Assembly (NCBI GenBank): GCA_025964935.1
Contig: JAOPXW010000306.1
Coordinates: 1-6,905 of the forward strand
Length of the DNA: 6,905 bases
Direction of reading: 5' to 3'
Source: Friedmanniella sp.
Lineage (GTDB): Bacteria > Actinomycetota > Actinomycetes > Propionibacteriales > Propionibacteriaceae
In this document: positions 5,233 through 6,905 of the stretch, piece after piece
How positions within the stretch are numbered: position 1 is the first letter of the stretch
Layout of the letters: every line of letters begins with the position of its first letter
Notes under the pieces: model-generated
The model's input: only the letters and a program-made list of their open reading frames with translations
Databases searched by the model: none
What the model was told of the DNA's origin: nothing
Program-made: the position numbers and the translations under genes

Positions 5233-6183
5233 ATGGGAGCCATGAAACCCGTTGTGGTCGTCGGCGCCGGTCTGGCGGGCGTGGCCGCCGCCCGTGTCCT
5301 GACGATGGCCGGCCTGCCGACCATCGTGCTCGACCGCGGGCGCTCGATCGGCGGCCGGATGGCCAGCCCGGCCAGCGACGGTCGGGTCGTGGACACCGGG
5401 GCGTCCTACTTCACGGTGTCCGAGCCCGAGTTCGCCGCCGTGGTGGACGGCTGGCGCAAGCGGGGCCTGGCCCGGCCCTGGACCGACACCTTCCTGGTCA
5501 CCGACGGTGAGGCGACCAGCCAGAAGTCGGGGCCGATGCGCTGGGCCGCCCCCCGGGGTCTGCGGCACCTGGTGCTGGACCTGGCTGAGGGCCTCGACAT
5601 CCGGGCCCAGCTGGTCACGCAGGTGGCCCCCCGGCTGCGGGTGGACGGCCTGGCCGCCTCGGCCGTGGTGTTGGCCATGCCGGACCCCCAGGCCCGGCGT
5701 GTGCTGCACCCCTCGTACGCGGCCGAGCTCGCGGCGCTGGACGACCCGTACGACCCGGTGCTGGCGCTGACCACCCGCTGGCCCGAGGCCGCCTGGCCGG
5801 CGATGGACGGCGCGTTCGTGGCCGACAACGAGATCATCTCCTGGGTGGCCGACGACGGCCGCCGCCGGGGGGACGACGCCCCCGTGCTGGTGGCCCACTC
5901 GACCCCCGAGTTCGCCGCCCAGCACCTGGTGGAGCCGGAGAAGGCGGTCGACCTGATGGTCAAGGCGCTGCGGCAGGCCCTGGGCATCACCACCGAGCCC
6001 GTCTCGGCGCAGGTGCAGCGGTGGTCCTTCGCCCGCCCGACCCGCAAGCGGGACGAGCCCTACTTCCTCGGCCCGGCCATGGTCGGGCTGTGCGGCGACG
6101 CCTGGTCGACCAAGCCGCGGGTGGAGGCGGCGTACCTGTCCGGCGCCGCCCTCGGCCGGACCCTGGTGGAGAAGCTGCGCTGA
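5233..6183 (+). CDS. Renalase-like NAD(P)/FAD-dependent oxidoreductase (COG3380-type)
   Basis: This 316-residue protein has the p-hydroxybenzoate-hydroxylase-type FAD fold seen in amine oxidases and renalase. The FAD site is clear: VVVVGAGLAG (7-16) as the Rossmann GxGxxG, Asp34 at the end of the second strand for the ADP ribose, GGRM (40-43) as the usual GG motif, and DTGASYF (54-60). The C-terminal VGLCGDAWSTKPRVEAAYLSGAALG (284-308) is the second FAD-contacting motif of this family. The likely substrate is an amine or a reduced nicotinamide, but bacterial members are mostly uncharacterised. The start is set at ATG 5233 by the GGAGGG upstream; ATG 5215 and ATG 5242 remain possible. The open frame back to 5128 crosses the terminator and is not coding. 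It is cut off from the importer operon by that terminator and converges on the Old Yellow Enzyme gene, so no functional link to either is shown. Confidence 0.85.
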   Translation: MGAMKPVVVVGAGLAGVAAARVLTMAGLPTIVLDRGRSIGGRMASPASDGRVVDTGASYFTVSEPEFAAVVDGWRKRGLARPWTDTFLVTDGEATSQKSGPMRWAAPRGLRHLVLDLAEGLDIRAQLVTQVAPRLRVDGLAASAVVLAMPDPQARRVLHPSYAAELAALDDPYDPVLALTTRWPEAAWPAMDGAFVADNEIISWVADDGRRRGDDAPVLVAHSTPEFAAQHLVEPEKAVDLMVKALRQALGITTEPVSAQVQRWSFARPTRKRDEPYFLGPAMVGLCGDAWSTKPRVEAAYLSGAALGRTLVEKLR

Positions 6184-6188
6184 ACGTG

Positions 6189-6225
6189 CGACACGGGCCG
6201 CCCCGGTGGAGGACGGCCCGTGTCG
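6189..6225. terminator. Hairpin between convergent genes, likely bidirectional
   Basis: A perfect 12-bp inverted repeat, CGACACGGGCCG (6189-6200) and CGGCCCGTGTCG (6214-6225), encloses a 13-base loop. It starts 5 bases after the FAD oxidoreductase stop and ends 17 bases before the stop of the opposing gene. Neither strand has a T tract after it. T-less strong hairpins between convergent genes are common in actinobacteria and are thought to act as terminators or 3' end stabilisers. Confidence 0.65.
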
Positions 6226-6242
6226 GTCGGGCAGGGCCGAGC

Positions 6243-6905
6243 TCAGACCAGCGTGGGGACGTCGTCCCAGGTGCCCCGGCTGTACGGCGCGGGGTAGGGC
6301 GCCTCGCGCCAGGTGAGACCGAGCTCGGCGGCCGCCCGCAGGGGCCAGCTCGGCTCCCGGAGCGCGGCGCGGGCCAGCAGGACCACGTCCGCGTCGCCGT
6401 CGGCGACGATCTCCTCGGCCTGGGTCGGGGTGAGGATCATGCCGACCGCGCCGGTCGGGACGCGGGCCTCGTCGCGGATCTGCCGGGCGAAGGGCACCTG
6501 GTAGCCCGGTGCGACCGGGATGTCGGTGACCACGTTGCCGCCGGTCGACACGTCGACGAAGTCGACTCCGCGGTCGCGGAGCAGCGCTGAGAGCCGCGCC
6601 GACTGGGCCCCGTCCCAGCCACCCTCGACCCAGTCGGTGGCCGAGAGCCGGACGAACAGGGGCTTCTCGGTGGGCCAGACGGCCCGTACGGCGTCCACGA
6701 TCTCCAGCAGGAACCGCACCCGCCCGTCGAAGTCACCGCCGTAGCCGTCGGTCCGCTGGTTGGAGAGCGGCGACAGGAACTCGTGCACCAGGTACCCGTG
6801 GGCGGCGTGGATCTCGACCACGTCGAACCCGGCCTCGTCGGACCGGCGGGCGGCGGCGGCGAAGGCCGCCACCGTCTCGTCGATGTCGCCCTGGGTCATC
6901 TCGCG
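6243..6905 (-). CDS. Old Yellow Enzyme family NADH:flavin oxidoreductase (YqjM/NamA-like), 5' end outside window
   Basis: The C-terminal 220 residues of an FMN-dependent TIM-barrel ene-reductase are visible; full-length relatives are about 340-370 residues. These enzymes use NAD(P)H to reduce activated C=C bonds of enones, quinones and similar compounds. The frame is open at the right edge: the codons before the ATG at 6899 give Arg-Glu, as in related proteins, so that ATG is internal. Counting from that Met, the substrate-binding pair is His31 and His34 in VEIHAAHGYLVHEFLSPLSNQRTDGYGG, the flavin-contacting Arg is Arg84 in LFVRLSATDW, and the phosphate-binding loops are STGGNV, GAVGMI and VLLARAALREP. 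The N-terminal flavin Cys/Tyr region is outside the window. The order HAAHGYL-SPLSN-RTDGYGG is typical of the YqjM/NamA class. It is convergent with the FAD oxidoreductase gene and shows no operon partner here. Confidence 0.92.
   Translation of the reverse strand, partial: REMTQGDIDETVAAFAAAARRSDEAGFDVVEIHAAHGYLVHEFLSPLSNQRTDGYGGDFDGRVRFLLEIVDAVRAVWPTEKPLFVRLSATDWVEGGWDGAQSARLSALLRDRGVDFVDVSTGGNVVTDIPVAPGYQVPFARQIRDEARVPTGAVGMILTPTQAEEIVADGDADVVLLARAALREPSWPLRAAAELGLTWREAPYPAPYSRGTWDDVPTLV

Noticed and set aside
3868..5925. Very long minus-strand open frame (about 685 codons) opposite the lipoprotein and FAD oxidoreductase genes
   Set aside because: It runs through the terminator, has a low-complexity Gly/Val/Arg/His-rich composition, shows no domain, and lies opposite two well-supported genes. 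It is the expected antisense result of very high G+C at third codon positions.

Overview
The window is about 70% G+C by eye. Its codons end almost always in G or C, it uses GTG starts, and its genes are packed with 4-base stop/start overlaps. Together with a predicted F420-dependent oxidoreductase this points to a high-GC actinobacterium (Actinomycetota). I cannot name the genus. There are eight protein genes, two of them cut by the window edges. I see no rRNA, tRNA, CRISPR array, insertion sequence or phage gene, and no gene-free stretch longer than about 110 bases.

Region 1 (bases 2-5197) reads as the end of one plus-strand operon. In order it holds the C-terminal 30% of a dihydropyrimidinase/D-hydantoinase, an LLM-family (TIGR03842-like) flavin or F420 oxidoreductase, and a four-gene ABC importer: permease 1, ATPase, permease 2 and an NMT1/THI5-like lipoprotein. 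Both junctions inside the permease-ATPase-permease core are GTGA overlaps, so translation is probably coupled. A strong intrinsic terminator (stem 5138-5192, T tract 5193-5197) closes the unit. The simplest reading is a cassette for uptake and breakdown of a pyrimidine- or hydantoin-like ring. The lipoprotein would capture the ring compound, the two unlike permeases and the ATPase would import it, the oxidoreductase may modify it, and the dihydropyrimidinase would hydrolyse the cyclic amide. The substrate and the oxidoreductase step are inferences.

Region 2 (bases 5233-6183) is a separate plus-strand gene for a renalase-like (COG3380-type) FAD-dependent oxidoreductase. It begins only 35 bases after the terminator T tract. 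Region 3 (6243-6905, minus strand) is the C-terminal two thirds of an Old Yellow Enzyme of the YqjM/NamA type. It converges on the COG3380-type gene, and a perfect 12-bp hairpin without a T tract lies between them.

No clearly new system is visible. The best lead is the uncharacterised LLM oxidoreductase fixed between a dihydropyrimidinase and a dedicated importer. The start of permease 1 is also odd: a 7-codon reading frame bridges the preceding stop and a possible GTG start.
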